Assembly (NCBI GenBank): GCA_947846985.1
Contig: CANTUZ010000025.1
Location: 9,298,100-9,362,099 of the forward strand
Length of the DNA stretch: 64,000 bases
Direction: 5' to 3'
Source: Fratercula arctica
Lineage: Eukaryota > Chordata > Aves > Charadriiformes > Alcidae
Position numbers and translations under genes: made by a program. Shown in pieces: positions 42,976 through 54,237 of this stretch; position 1 is the stretch's first letter, and the number at the start of each line of letters is the position of its first letter. The notes under the pieces were generated by a model, which saw only the letters and a list, made by a program, of their open reading frames with translations, was not told the origin of the DNA and searched no databases.

Positions 42976-43723
42976 CTGGTCTGGTCTCTGTCTCTTTCTC
43001 CTGAGGGTGCTGCATAACACTGAGCAGTGCCTGGTAGATACTAGCCAGGGCCCAGCACAGTGTGGTGAGTTGTGCCTCTCTGGAATAGCCACAGCATTTT
43101 CCCTTCAGATATTCTACTACTCTATCAGGGTCCTGTAATTGTTCAGGGGTGAAGTCCCAGACCATTGGAGGTGAGAAGTTCTCTAGGTACCTGCCCATGT
43201 TCTCCCACATGCCATGCCACCCCTGACTGTCCAGCCTCAGAGCAGATCTCTGGGTGGTAGTCTTCAATAGTCGTTTAACCCTAAATGAGACCTGGAACAT
43301 ATTCAGCAGACATAACACTAGGAACATGCTGGTTTGAGCATCCCAAGGATATTCAAAATTCTCAAAAGCTGTCATACCTGACCCAAAGGAGAAAAGGGGG
43401 GCAAAAGAGCTGGGGAAAGTGTCCCCCCCTGTTTCCCCCATAGACTGGGTGTAGTTATTAATAAATTCTGAGAGGTGGTGCCCAATGTACAGACAGGACA
43501 CCAATACCACATAAACGCCCCAAAATAACCGTCTAACAAGTGATGTTATCATATCATAAGCCGATATTGCACAGGACAGTAAAATGATAGTCCTCATCCC
43601 CCTCCCAGAAGTAACAAATATCATCACAGGGAGTGCATAAGACACACAGGAATTTACATAACACAGCCATGAGAACAAACTAAGCAACACAGTGACCAGT
43701 GACTATTTACCTAACAAATTCAT
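42869..43723 (-). pseudogene. gag: ERV-B gag N-terminal membrane leader
   Basis: The natural ATG is at 43723-43721 with an in-frame TAG at codon 7. The frame is then open from 43690 (a GTG codon) to the ERV-C junction. Counting from 43690, hydrophobic segments lie at about 5-26, 34-48, 55-69 and 121-136, with Y-I-G-H-H at 68-72 and L-L-N-M-F-Q at 128-133. A soluble domain of about 85 residues (W-H-G-M-W-E-N-M-G to Y-Q-A-L-L-S-V-M) follows, not seen in ERV-A or F. Then come three 10-residue Ala/Pro repeats. The last 27 codons of the open frame come from the ERV-C LTR read backwards. Function is unknown; the hydrophobic pattern suggests Gag is anchored in a cell membrane. Confidence 0.75.
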
Positions 43724-43768
43724 TTTTTCAAGCTCTAGTTGGATTCTGTCGTTATCTCAACCCTTTGA

Positions 43769-43786
43769 GCCCCACGTTGGGCGCCA
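43769..43786 (-). other. ERV-B primer-binding site, tRNA-Lys1,2 type
   Basis: On the minus strand this is TGGCGCCCAACGTGGGGC, an exact 18-base match to the tRNA-Lys1,2 primer site. It lies 10 bases from the 5' LTR end. Confidence 0.93.
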
Positions 43787-43796
43787 AAAAAAGGAC

Positions 43797-44129
43797 TGTC
43801 ATGGTTTGGCCTCAGATGGCAACAAAGAACCACGTGTCGCTCGCTCGGCTCTTCCCAATACGGGAAGGATCAGAAGAAAAAGGCAAAACTCTTGGGTTGA
43901 GACAAAGGCAGTTTAACAGAACAGCAGAGGGAACAAGAAAACAGCAGCAATAACACAGATAGAGGAATATACAAACGCGATTACGGAACTGCCGCTCACG
44001 GACTGGCCCCAGGACATGCCAGCCCACTCCAAACCCGACTTCCTGCCCCCTCCCCTCCTCTTAATCTCAGGGTGGGCGTGGCTCACATGGCATGGAATAC
44101 TTAACCCTGTCCCCGCCGGAACCAGGACA
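43797..44129 (-). mobile_element. ERV-B 5' LTR
   Basis: 333 bp, with plus-strand ends TGTCATGGTTTGGCC and ACCAGGACA. The primer site is on its left, as required for a minus-strand provirus. On its right, CR1-b endonuclease codons (P-P-N-Q-D) begin at 44130. Confidence 0.92.
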
Positions 44130-44695
44130 CCACCCAACCAGGATGGAGAGGCAGATGAAATATTCTAGAAGTAGCTGGGAGAAGTCTCAAGATCGCTAGC
44201 CCTTGTCCTGGTGGGAGACTTCAACCTACCAGATATCAGCTGGGAACACAATACAGCTGAGAGGGAACAGTCTAGGAGGTTCTTGGAGTGTGTGGAAGAT
44301 AACTTCCTGACATAGCTGGTGACGGAACCGACTAGGGAAGGAGTCCTGCTGGACCTGTTTGTGAACAGAGAAGGACTTGTGGGGGATGTGATAGCTGGAG
44401 GCTGTCTTGGGCATAGTGAGTGCAATGATCGAATTTTTGATTCTTGGAGAAGCAAGGAGGGGTGTCAGCAGAACTGCCACCTTGGACTTTTCAGGAGCCT
44501 GCTTGACAGAGTCCCTTGGGAGGCAGTCCTGAAGGGTGAAGGAGTCCAGGAAGGCTGGACATTTTTCAAGAAGGAAGTCTTAAAGGTGCAGGAGCAGGCA
44601 ATCTCCATGTGATGAAAAACGAGACATTGGGGAAAAAGACCAGCTTTTGATCTGGAAGGTCCCTTCCAACGTAGACAATTCCATGATTCTATGAG
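44130..44695 (+). mobile_element. CR1-b LINE, part 2: endonuclease end and 3' tail, RT deleted
   Basis: Continues the protein broken at 28378: P-P-N-Q-D-G-E, V-L-V-G-D-F-N-L-P-D-I-S-W, then L-G-H-S-E-C-N-D (the S-D-H site mutated) and the start of the linker. After 44611 the text jumps straight to the CR1 3' end (GATCTGGAAGGTCCCTTCCAACG, then ATTCCATGATTCTATG). The whole RT is missing, so this is an internally deleted CR1 that kept both ends. The right flank repeats TCACCT. Confidence 0.8.
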
Positions 44696-44710
44696 TCACC
44701 TCTGTTTTTA

Positions 44711-46993
44711 TAGAATCACAGAATGGTTAGAGTTGGAAGGGACCTTAAAGATCATCTAGTTCCAACCCCCCTCCCCTGGGCAGGGACATCTCCCGCTAGA
44801 CCAGGCTGCTCAAAGCCCCATCCAGACTGGTCTTGAACACTTCCAGGGATGGGGCATCCACAGCTTCTCTGGGTAACCTGTTCCAGTATCTCACCACCCT
44901 CACAGTAAAGAATTTCTTCCTAATATCTAATTTAAATTTCCCCTCTTTCAGTTTAAAACCATTACCCTTTGTCCTATCGCTACACTCCTTGATAAAGAGT
45001 CCCTCCCCATCTCTCCTATAGGCCCCCTTTAAGTACTGGAAGGCTGCTATAAGGTCTCCCCGGAGCCTTCTCTTCTCCAGGCTGAACAACCCCAACTCTC
45101 TCAGCCTGTCCTCGTAGGAGAGGTGCTCCAGCCCTCTGATCATCTTTGTGGCCCTCTGCTGGACCGTCTCCAATAGGTCCATGTCCTTCTTGTGCTGAGG
45201 GGTCCAAAACTAGACACAGTACTCCAGGTGGGGTCTCACCAGAGCAGAGTAGAGGGGCAGAATCACCTCCCTTGACCTGCTGGCCACGCTTCTTTTGATG
45301 CAGCCCAGGATGCGGTTGGCTTTCTGGGATGCGAATGCACGTTGCCGTCTCATGTTGAGCTTCTCATCCACCAGCACCCCCAAGTCCTTCTCCTCAGGGC
45401 TACTCTCAAGCCATTCTCAACCCAACCTGTATTTATGCCTGGGATTGCCATGACCCAGGTGCGGGACCTTGCACTTGGCCTGGTTGAACTTCATGAGATT
45501 CGCATGGCCCCACCTCTCAAGCCTGTCAAGGTCCCTCTGGATAGCATCCCTTCCCTCCAGCTTGTCGACTGTGCCACACAGCTTGGTGTCGTCGGCAAAC
45601 TTGCTGAGGGTGCACTCAATCCCACTGTCCATGTCACCGACAAAGATATTAAACAGCCCTGGTCCCAATACCGACCCCTGAGGAACTCTTTCATCACTGG
45701 TTTCCACTTGGGCATTGAGCCATTGACCACAACCCTTTGAGTGCGGCCATCTAGCCAGTTCCTTATCCACCAAGTGGTCCATCCATCAAATCCATGACTT
45801 TCCAATTGAGAGACCAGGATGACATGCGGGACAGTGTCAAACACTTTGCATAAGTCGAGGTAGATGACATTGGTTGCTCTCCCCTTATCTACCAATGCTG
45901 TGGCAACATTGTAGAAGGCCACCAAATTTGTCAGGCATGACTTGCCTTTGGTGAAGCCATGTTGGCTGTCACCAATCACGTCCTTATTTTCCATGTGCCT
46001 TAGCAGATTCCAGGAGGATCTGCTCCATGATCTTGCCAGGCACAGAGGTGAGACTGACTGGCCTGTAGTTCCCTGGGTCTTCCTTTTATACCCTTTTTGA
46101 AAATGGGGGTTATGTTTCCCCTTTTCCAATCAGCGGGAGCTTCACCAGACTGCCACGACTTTTCAAATATAGTGGAAAGCGGCTTGATGACTTCATCCAC
46201 CAGTTCCCTCAGGACCCATGGATGGATTTCATCTGGTCCCATGGACTTATGCACCTTCAGGTTCCTCAGCTGGTCTCGAACCTGATCTTCTCCTGCAGTG
46301 TGCGGTTCTTCATTCTCATAGACCTTGCCTTTGCCTTCTGCAGCTTGGGGTGGTTAGAGCCCTTGACAGTGAAGGCCAAGGCAAAAAAGTCATTCAGCAC
46401 CTCATCCTTCTCCATATCCTGGTGACCAGGTCTCCTGTTTCCTTCTGTAGAGGGCCCACATCTTCCCTAGTCTTGCCTTTCTCTCTGACATACTTATAGA
46501 AGTTTTTCTTGTTATCCTTGATGCCCCTAGCCAGATTTAATTCTATCTGGGCTTTAGCTTGCCTAATCTGGTTCCTGGTCACTTGGACAGTTTCTCTGTA
46601 TTCCACCCAGTCAACCTGTCCTTGCTTCCACCCTCTGTAGGCCTCCTTTTTGCTCTTGAGCTTGTCCAGCAGCTCCTTCTTCATCCACGCAGGCCTCCTG
46701 GCTTTTTTTCCTGACTTCTTCATTCTTGGGATGCGCCGCTCCTGAGCTTGGAGGAGGTGATCCTTGAATACTAACCAGCTTTCTGGGGCCCCTCTCCCCT
46801 CCAGTACTTTTTCCCATGTTACCCTGCCAAGCAGGTCCCTCAAGCGGCCAAAGTCTGCTCTCCTGAAGTCCAGGGTAGTGAGCTTGCTGTGTACCCTCCT
46901 CACTGCCCTAAGGATCTTGAACTCCACCATTTCGTGGTCACTGCAGCCAAGGCTACCCTTGAGCTTGACATTCCCCACCAGCCCCTCCTTGTT
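44711..46993 (-). mobile_element. CR1-c LINE in the old CR1
   Basis: The minus-strand copy runs from the 3' end at 44711-44790 to a 5' truncation inside the endonuclease (46978-46394: [10 protein letters not shown], basic linker). RT is recognisable in pieces: M-H-K-S-M-G-P-D-E (46254), [11 protein letters not shown] (motif A), [10 protein letters not shown] (motif C) and the C-terminal part 45182-44796. Motif B is destroyed: instead of T-S-G-V-P-Q-G the frame reads V-M-K-E-F-L-R-G. The same lesion is present in the CR1 at 57172-58866. Confidence 0.9.
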
Positions 46994-48643
46994 GTTACCA
47001 GGACTGTTGGGCCCCAGGCCTTGGGAACAACCGTCCAGGTTGATGCAATCACAGACTCACTGTCAGTGAAGGAAGAGTCGGTATGTATGTGAACTATTAC
47101 AGGAGCTTGACCCCTGCAAATCGATGGACCCTGACTTCATCCACCCAAGGGTGTTAAGAGAGCTGGCCAACATCATTGCAAGGCCACTCTCCGTAATCTT
47201 TGAGAAGCTGTGGAGATTGAGGGACATCCCAGAAGACTGGAAGAAGGCTAATGTCACCCCCATCTACAAGAAGGGCTTAAAGAAGGATCCAGGAAATTAT
47301 AGGCCCATCAGTCTTACTTCAGTCCCTGGGAAAGTTATGGAATGAATCCTCCTGGGGGCTATCACAAGTCAAATGAAGCACGTGATTGGGAAAAGACAGC
47401 ATGGATTCACCATGGGCAAAACGTGCTTGACAAACCTGATATTGCCTTCTACGACAAAGTAACCTGCTCGGTTGATGTGGGGGCGAGTGGTGGACATTAT
47501 CTACCTGGATTTCTCCAAGGCTTTTGATGTGGTTCCCCACAGCCTCCTCCTAGAGAAACTGATGCATTAAGGTCTAGACAAGTGGTCTGTGTGGTGGGTG
47601 GGGAACTGGCTGACGGGCCGCACCCAGAGGGTGGTGGTAAACAGCTCCTTTTCAAACTGGCAAGCTGTCACAAGTGGGGTCCCCCAGGGATCCTATATTG
47701 GGCCCAATGCTGTTTAATATCTTCATAAGTAATGTGGATGATGGGATCAAGCATACCCTGACGAAGTTTGCTGATGATGGCAAACTGAGTGAGGAAGTGG
47801 ACTCGTCAGAAGGGAGATCTACCCCGCAGGAAGACCTGGATAGGCTGGAAGAGTGGGCTAACAAGAACCTGATGAAGTTCAACAAGGACAAATGTAAGGT
47901 CTTGCACCTGGGAAAACAGAATCCAAGAGTACAGCACAGGCTGGGATCTATCTGGCTGGGGAGCAGCTCTGTGGAAAGGGACCTGGGGGTCCTGGTGGAC
48001 AACAAGCTCAATATGAGTGAACAGTGTGCTGCTGCGGCAAAGAAAGTCAACAGGATGCTGGGTTGCATCAACAAGGGCATCACCAGCAGAGATAAAGAAG
48101 TCATTATCCCACTCTACTCAGCGCTTGTCAGGCCACACCTGGAATACTGTGTTCAGTTTTGGTCCCTGCTATGCAAAAAAGATGTGGACAGGCTGGAGAG
48201 GGTCCAGAGAAGGGCCACAAACATGATCAAAGGACTGGGAAGCCTGCCATATGGGGAAAGGCTGAGAGAACTGGATTTGTTCAGCCTTGATAAAAGAAGG
48301 CTTAGGGGAGACCTTATCACCATATTCTAGTATTTAAAGGGTGGCTACGAAGAAGATGGAGACTCCCTTTTTACAAGGAGTCACGTGGAAAAGATGAGAG
48401 GTAATGGGTACAAGTTACTCCTGGGGAGATTCTGATTGGACACAAGAGGAAAATTTTTCACAATGAGAACAATCAGCCATTGGAACAATCTCCCCAGGGA
48501 AGTAGTGGATTCCCCAACATTGGATACCTTGAAGATTTGGCTGGAAAGGGTGCTGGGCCATCTTGTCTAGACCATGCTTTTGTCAAGAAAAGTTGGGCCA
48601 GTTGATCCTTGAGGTCCCTTCTGACCTTGTATTCTATGATTCT
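46994..48643 (+). mobile_element. Old CR1 LINE, part 2: RT and 3' tail
   Basis: RT starts about 47090 (E-L-L-Q-E-L-D-P-C-K-S-M-D-P-D). Motifs seen: N-Y-R-P-I-S-L, motif A D-F-S-K-A-F-D-V-V-P-H (47500-47540), motif B T-S-G-V-P-Q-G, and motif C K-F-A-D-D-G-K-L (47766-47790). The frame 47674-48330 continues to the C-terminal domain, with stops at 48330 and 48435. The tail GAGGTCCCTTCTGACCTTG with ATTCTATGATTCT ends at 48643. It is the same age class as 25995-27185 and is most simply its continuation, the two halves now 17.5 kb apart. Confidence 0.85.
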
Positions 48644-49417
48644 ATTGAAACAGTAGTAACAAAAATAATTAGTTTTAAAATGGAGCTCAATGACAGTATT
48701 AAAGAAATTATGTGGTTGTCTGCAATAACAGGGAACTGGATTAAAGAAATCCTTTCTACTTCTGTGTTCTTAAGTGTGTCTGGAATACAAATCAACCTCC
48801 ATCTTTTTTGCAGCTATTTTGTAACTATTCTTTCAAATGGTAATGCTAGACTTTGAATTTATTATGCAAAATACTCCCTGACTGCCTATTTTCCCTAAAG
48901 TTTTAAGATAAGTTTTGGCCCAGTTTGCCTGAAAAGAAACTTGTGGTTAACATTCTAAACTACACTGTAATTATAAACACTTGTCCTTATTATTGTTCTA
49001 CAAACATTGTTAGACAATTAAAATTTGCTTTGCCAAGGAAAATATGAATCCACTTGACTAGTCCAGTAAAAAAACCCAACAAACCAAGCACCAAAAAACC
49101 CAAAACCCACACCAAAAGTGGAACAATTTGGAGTGAACCCCTCACTATTTCCAAATTTGGCACAGCTTGCAGTTCAGTAAGAAATACAATACATTGCTAT
49201 GCATCTTATTTGGTAAAGAATATATGCATTAAAAAAGAAAATATCCAGCTGGGAAAAGCCTTAAATAATATAAATCAACTTGAAAAATATCAGTTAAACA
49301 TAAAGGATCAGCTGAAAGAACTATAGTTATTTCAAAATATAACTGAAGATTCTATGCTAATGACTTTAAAAAGATATTATGTGTAATTAAATTTAACAGT
49401 TATTAAGAAAGTCTTAC
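48644..49417. other. Unique DNA, no exon recognised
   Basis: AT-rich sequence downstream (gene sense) of the last recognised CENPK exon. It should be an intron or former intron. I could not find the C-terminal CENPK exons here or in the unique stretches further left. Confidence 0.4.
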
Positions 49418-50589
49418 CTTTTTCTTTTTAGCACTTCCACCTTTCTCTGGAAGGGGAAAACATTCTAGGAATTCACCCAAAGCATTCAAGAGTTCTTCCT
49501 TATATGCCCTCAGTTTCAACATTTTATTTTTCAGTTCTTGAAATGCTCTAGTATCCAAAGTAATAGTAAAAACATAGCAATAGAATATGAAATTCAAGTA
49601 AATAATTAAAAAGCTCTTCTTAAGTAAAAAAATACCTTATTTTCTATTGTTAAAAGTTCAACATCTTGAATCACAGGATATAAGCTGTTGTAGCAATATT
49701 TTCCATGTTTCAAATATGCATTACTGAGTTGTTATTTCATCTATTTAACAAAACAAGTAGTATGTTTTTAAGAATTTGTTTGCTCAGTTGCTCTTGTTGA
49801 TATTTAAATTCTTCAATATAAAAAAACCTCAACACTATAGAAATACCTTTTTTCATAAAATCTTCATCTTTCATAAAAACTTGGTTTTTCATCTCTTCTT
49901 CAATTCCATTAAAAGCATCTAATATCTGCTCCTGTTCCTCATGCCACTGCTATTCTCTTTGAAACATGAGAAATAGGAAATGGCACAATAGATAAATGGA
50001 GTTTTCCTGGACAGTCAAAAAAATAAGGTGTGGTAAAAAAAGCTTACAGCATTCATAAGTCCAAATTATTGTATTACCTTTTCAGCTCTTCAATTTTTTT
50101 ATTCTTTGACTGAACTGTTGACAGCACCGTTTCAAGATCATTCTTTACTTTCTGCAACTATAAAAAAGCAAAAATGAACCTACAGTTTGCAGAATCTGGA
50201 AGAACTCAACAAAATATTTGCAGATTTCCACAGAACTTTTCTGTGTAATATATAATGTTATGTTATTTTATATAAAAGTATGAAATGCAATAGTTTTAAT
50301 AATGAAAATGCAATAAATGTAGTTTTCTTTTTGTTTAGAAACATCATTCATTACAACTAGGAAATTTTAGTAATTATAAAGCAAGGGAATAAACAGATTA
50401 GAACAACAATGCTTAAGATACTGTGTATGTTTCTTCAGCAGTAGCCCATCACAGTAGTCGTCATAGGAAAGTGTAGCAACTGTATATACTTTTTTTTAGT
50501 TTTTTTAACAAAAGTTTATCATCTCTTAACAGAGAGACTTACCTCTTCTTTTCCTAATACTACCAGTACATCTGGATTGGTAGAAATTA
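49418..50589 (-). pseudogene. CENPK: Centromere protein K, four internal exons, with a nonsense codon
   Basis: Four exons with consensus splice sites read in phase on the minus strand. They are 50543-50589 (V-I-S-T-N-P-D-V-L-V-V-L-G-K-E-E), 50078-50157 (L-Q-K-V-K-N-D-L-E-T-V-L-S-T), 49847-49956 (Q-W-H-E-E-Q-E-Q-I-L-D-A-F) and 49418-49545 (F-Q-E-L-K-N-K-M-L-K, E-E-L-L-N-A-L-G-E-F-L-E-C). They match the coiled-coil middle of CENP-K, a subunit of the CENP-H/I/K module of the inner kinetochore. The third exon has TAG where the protein family has Gln (R-E-stop-Q-W). Phases (0, 2, 1, 0) are otherwise kept. N- and C-terminal exons were not found. So the copy is probably non-functional, unless the stop is a sequencing error. 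Confidence 0.85.
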
Positions 50590-52984
50590 CTGAAAAATAA
50601 AATGAATTGGGCTTTTTTTGCATTGTATGATGTAGACTTGTTTACATTGAAAATCAGCCTGGCTACAGAGAAACTTGTGTAGCCTCTAAAAAACTAGCTT
50701 GGCTACCAGCAGCAGTTTAACCACATTTTATGGTGTCCTGCTGGGCTAATCTACTGTTACTTTTCAGCAAATTTAATTAGACTGTAAAAAGTGTGGTGTT
50801 AATGCTTCTGCATTATTATGTACCTGAACTACCTCAAGTACAAAAAAATATTGAAATGTGAAGTACAGTCATACTTCAACATAAGCAAGTCTGATTTTTC
50901 AGTGGAAGGGATTCCGTCGACATTACCAACATGGGCAAATTCCTCCAGTCTTCCAATTCCTTGTAAAGCAGCCTCCCAACTGCTTGATCAGGATTGTAAA
51001 ATCTATCAGATTTAAAGAATTTACAAAGCAAGGCATGATCCTTACTATTCACAAGAACAGCAACACGTAGGGAGACAAAAAGCCCACCAAGGCTGATACC
51101 CTAACTCCAACCCTGAGCAATATCAGTACTTAAACAAAAATATGGTACTATTCAAGGATGTGATAATGTTTTCCCAGAATGCTTCTGCAAAATGCAGTGA
51201 TTTATGGCTCATGGATTTTATGAATAAAAAGTGAATTGTTGTATTTAATAGCCCTCAATGGACTCCGATCAATTCTCAGTTCCATGTCAACTTGCAGCAT
51301 CTGGATGAATGTATTACTTTTGCAAAAGTTAAGCATTTGGATCTCTCTATTAATAAGAGAAATGAAAACTACTCTAAGAGATTTAAATCTTAATACGATG
51401 AGGATATTTTTTGTCCTAGCTTGGGCTTCAAATCTCTAATTTTAACAAAAATAATTACTTCAATAAAATTTTTTCTTTTAACAAAAAGGAAAAACCTTAA
51501 CCCTCTCATAAAAGCATTAAATATCTCCTAAATACAATACAGTTGATTTCATAAATTTATGAAAGTATTTTTTTATAAAGTAATTTTATAGCTTTAAATC
51601 TCCACAAATTTTGAGATCAGTAGTTTTAAAAGCAGTAAGTGTTTGTTCAGAGATGAAAATCAGCAAAACTACTGAGTTCAAAAAACATTAAATTACATGT
51701 CACAATAAAATCCCTTTTACTTAGAGAATTACTGTCTCTCAATCTTGACACAACATTTGAGTAGAGTACTCCCAAATTAAGCTTATGTTTGAAAGCTGTG
51801 GGAGGTAACCATCTGTACTATTATTAGAGCAAAATTTTTTTAAATGACACAAATATCCTACATACACATGATAAAATTCATTGGTGTGCTTTTATTCAGA
51901 TTCACTGGCATATTTGAAGAAACCCATACAAATCTTCCCCCCATCCCTTGTGATTATTGTGAGCCCTCACTATCTGGAATTGTCAGTTTCCACTATTGGT
52001 TTCTAACACTTCAATGTGTATCCAGAGTATGTGATTCCCTTCAATACTATTGCAGATTGTGTAAGTATCAGAATAGGAAGCCACATCTTTCAAGGAAAGA
52101 AATCACTAACCCTAATTTAGTGAAGGGACAGTGCAGATCATAAGATACTCGGACAACACATTTACTGCAGCTGCTTTTAAAAAAGCAGTTAAAGCTTTTT
52201 CAGTTATGAATCACTACACTTGCAAAAATCAAATGTCACAAACAGAATTGCCTAGTGATATATAGTACAATTACTAAGTAAAATACTACCAGATGCTAGG
52301 AATGTAAAAGCAACTACTATGCACATGTTTATACAGAAACTCCTATCAAAATAAGAAGAATATGGTAGAATACTGATATTTTGCAAAGAAAACCAAAAAT
52401 TATGCAGAGTCCCCAAGTGTTTTATATAGTTTAAGACATGGTTGCTTCCACTTCCTAATTTTGCAAAGGTAAAAGTTAAATTCTATTTTTATGAGTCAAA
52501 TGCTTGTTAAAAAGTTTTAATTTAGCTGATTTATCAGCTCTACAGCTAAATAAATAGTACCAGAAATTGAGAAAAAACAAGAGACTAAAGTAAAAATAAA
52601 ATTTGCATTGTGGATTCAAGCCTGTTTGCCAATATTGTGCCCAAAGAAATGTAGAACTGCCAAGTTATAACCTCTGAAAATAAGGTTTAAAATTGAAATG
52701 CCAACAGGCCCTCATTTATAAGAAATGAGCTTGCCATTACTAAAATCAGAAACCAAACTAACAAGACAACCTGACATTCATGCTCTATTAGTAAATTGTA
52801 TGAAATTAGTATTTCTGCTATTTCTATTTAGGTTAATTCTAACAGGTGAAAGAAATCACAGAATCATAGAATTCTATTATTTCTTTTACCCGTTAGTGTC
52901 TATTTCAGCATTGCAAACTTGCATTTAGCCGCCTTAGTCATTCAGCTTCTCCCCTACTGACTAGAAGAGAATGATTTAATATTG
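50590..52984. other. Intronic or intergenic unique DNA
   Basis: AT-rich. No exon of CENPK or a neighbour was recognised. A short AATCACAGAATCATAGAATTC near 52856-52876 looks like a scrap of CR1 tail. Confidence 0.4.
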
Positions 52985-53191
52985 TGAAAAATTTCTTTAA
53001 CGAAGGGGTTATTAAGCATTGGAACAGGCTGCCCAGGGAAGTGGTTGAATCACCATCCCTGGAGGTACTTAAAAGATGTGTAGATGTGGCGATTAGAGAC
53101 ATGGTTTAGTGGTGGACTTGGCAGTGTTAGGTTTACAGTTGGATTCAATGATCTTGAAGGTCTTTTCGAGTGTAAATGATTCTATGATTCA
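52985..53191 (+). mobile_element. CR1 LINE 3' fragment, older subfamily
   Basis: Carries the end of ORF2 ([18 protein letters not shown]) and a 3' end of the type with GACATGGTTTAGTGGTGGAC and GGACTTGGCAGTGTTAGG, ending ATTCTATGATTC. The tail differs from the other CR1 copies here, marking another subfamily. Confidence 0.85.
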
Positions 53192-53452
53192 GACAACGTT
53201 TTCAATTAAGTAATTCCTCCTTCAAAATAAACAACAGGTAGAAAGATGGACACAGAAGATGTAAGCACAGTAGACTCTTCATTTTCATACAAGCACTATA
53301 ACTCTATTCAAATTCTTAGCAGCAACTTCTTCTTCCTTCCCTCAGAAAGGTAGCCAAAAAGGCAAAGCTTTGATTGCAAAATATTATTTGCATTATAATA
53401 CACACAGATCACTTCTCTAGAACAAAACTAAGATTTCTAATAATAAATTTTA

Positions 53453-54076
53453 TGTCCTGGTTTGAGTGACACAGGACTATTCTTCTAATGCTGGGGAAAG
53501 CAAGTGTCTGAATTCGTGAAGATATTTACTTCATAGACAGGTAGATTGTGTGGGATTCATGGTCTCAGTGTTTTCAAGCCTTGCCAGGTGCAGGGATGAG
53601 GAGGAACAAGGCCTGGGCACTTGACCCAGGCTGGCCAACAGGATTATTTCATACCATGAATGTCACATTCGATATAAATTAGAAAGTTTGCTGCATAGTT
53701 TCTCTCTCCCTTGATGGCAGTGGTCCAGAGAACTTCTTGCCCCAGTGACGGACCCCTGAGGCCTTCCCTTCCTCCTGAAGCCGTTGTGCTCACAGTGTCC
53801 AACATTTGCTGTGCATTGCTGGGAGTGCACAGTTTCCTACTGATATAATTGGCTGAGTATAATTCTTGTATATCTTATATTAGTATCAGGATGAATACTG
53901 GTTCTTTAGTATTATGGTTAATTATTTCATCTTATCCTATTAAATCTATTTATATTTTAACCCTTGTGTTTCCTTGTTTTCCGGGGTTCTCCTTTCCAGG
54001 TGGGGAGGGGTCATCAGGTGATAGAATGATTGTCTAAACAAGAATAAATTGTTATGGGTTTTCTCAAACCATAACA
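53453..54076 (+). mobile_element. LTR, family H (copy 2)
   Basis: Matches 7721-8363 over its length, with intact TG...CA ends (TGTCCTGGTTTGAG ... AAACCATAACA), but lacks about 20 bases near 53500. It lies between CENPK and SHLD3 sequence. No flanking duplication was identified. Confidence 0.78.
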
Positions 54077-54237
54077 AAAAGTTAAATAAATATATTATTA
54101 CAGTTAAAAAATTTGTAGCAAAGTAATGTTAGTTTTCTGCTCATTAATTCATCAGTTGTTCTAAAGTTTGTATATTCTAAGCTGCTTAACCTCCAGTAAT
54201 TCAGACAGCAAGATTATTATGAAACTCTAACTTAAAA

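Larger units (their letters stand above)
33892..44129 (-). mobile_element. ERV-B provirus, env-less, pol open, split by ERV-C
   Basis: Reverse-orientation provirus of about 6.2 kb once the 4.0-kb ERV-C is set aside. It has a 5' LTR (43797-44129), a tRNA-Lys1,2 primer site, gag with a membrane leader, protease-RT-RNase H-integrase as one frame, a 280-bp untranslated end without env, and a 3' LTR (33892-34217). The flanks do not match (TCAAGT left, CCACCC right). The right flank instead belongs with the LTR at 28379, so the locus has been rearranged. It is the same family as ERV-A, ERV-F and the scrap at 28379-29011. Confidence 0.9.

Noticed and set aside
42874..43092. Repeat array resembling a CRISPR or satellite
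   Set aside because: The 30-bp units are adjacent without spacers and code for the gag linker, so it is a coding minisatellite.
49054..49326. Plus-strand 90-codon frame within the CENPK locus
   Set aside because: Low-complexity Lys/Pro/Thr start, no homologue recognised, and opposite to the gene; likely chance.
51231..51370. Minus-strand readable segment (L-L-I-N-R-E-I-Q-M-L-N-F) considered as an upstream CENPK exon
   Set aside because: It does not match the CENPK N-terminal region and I saw no matching splice sites.
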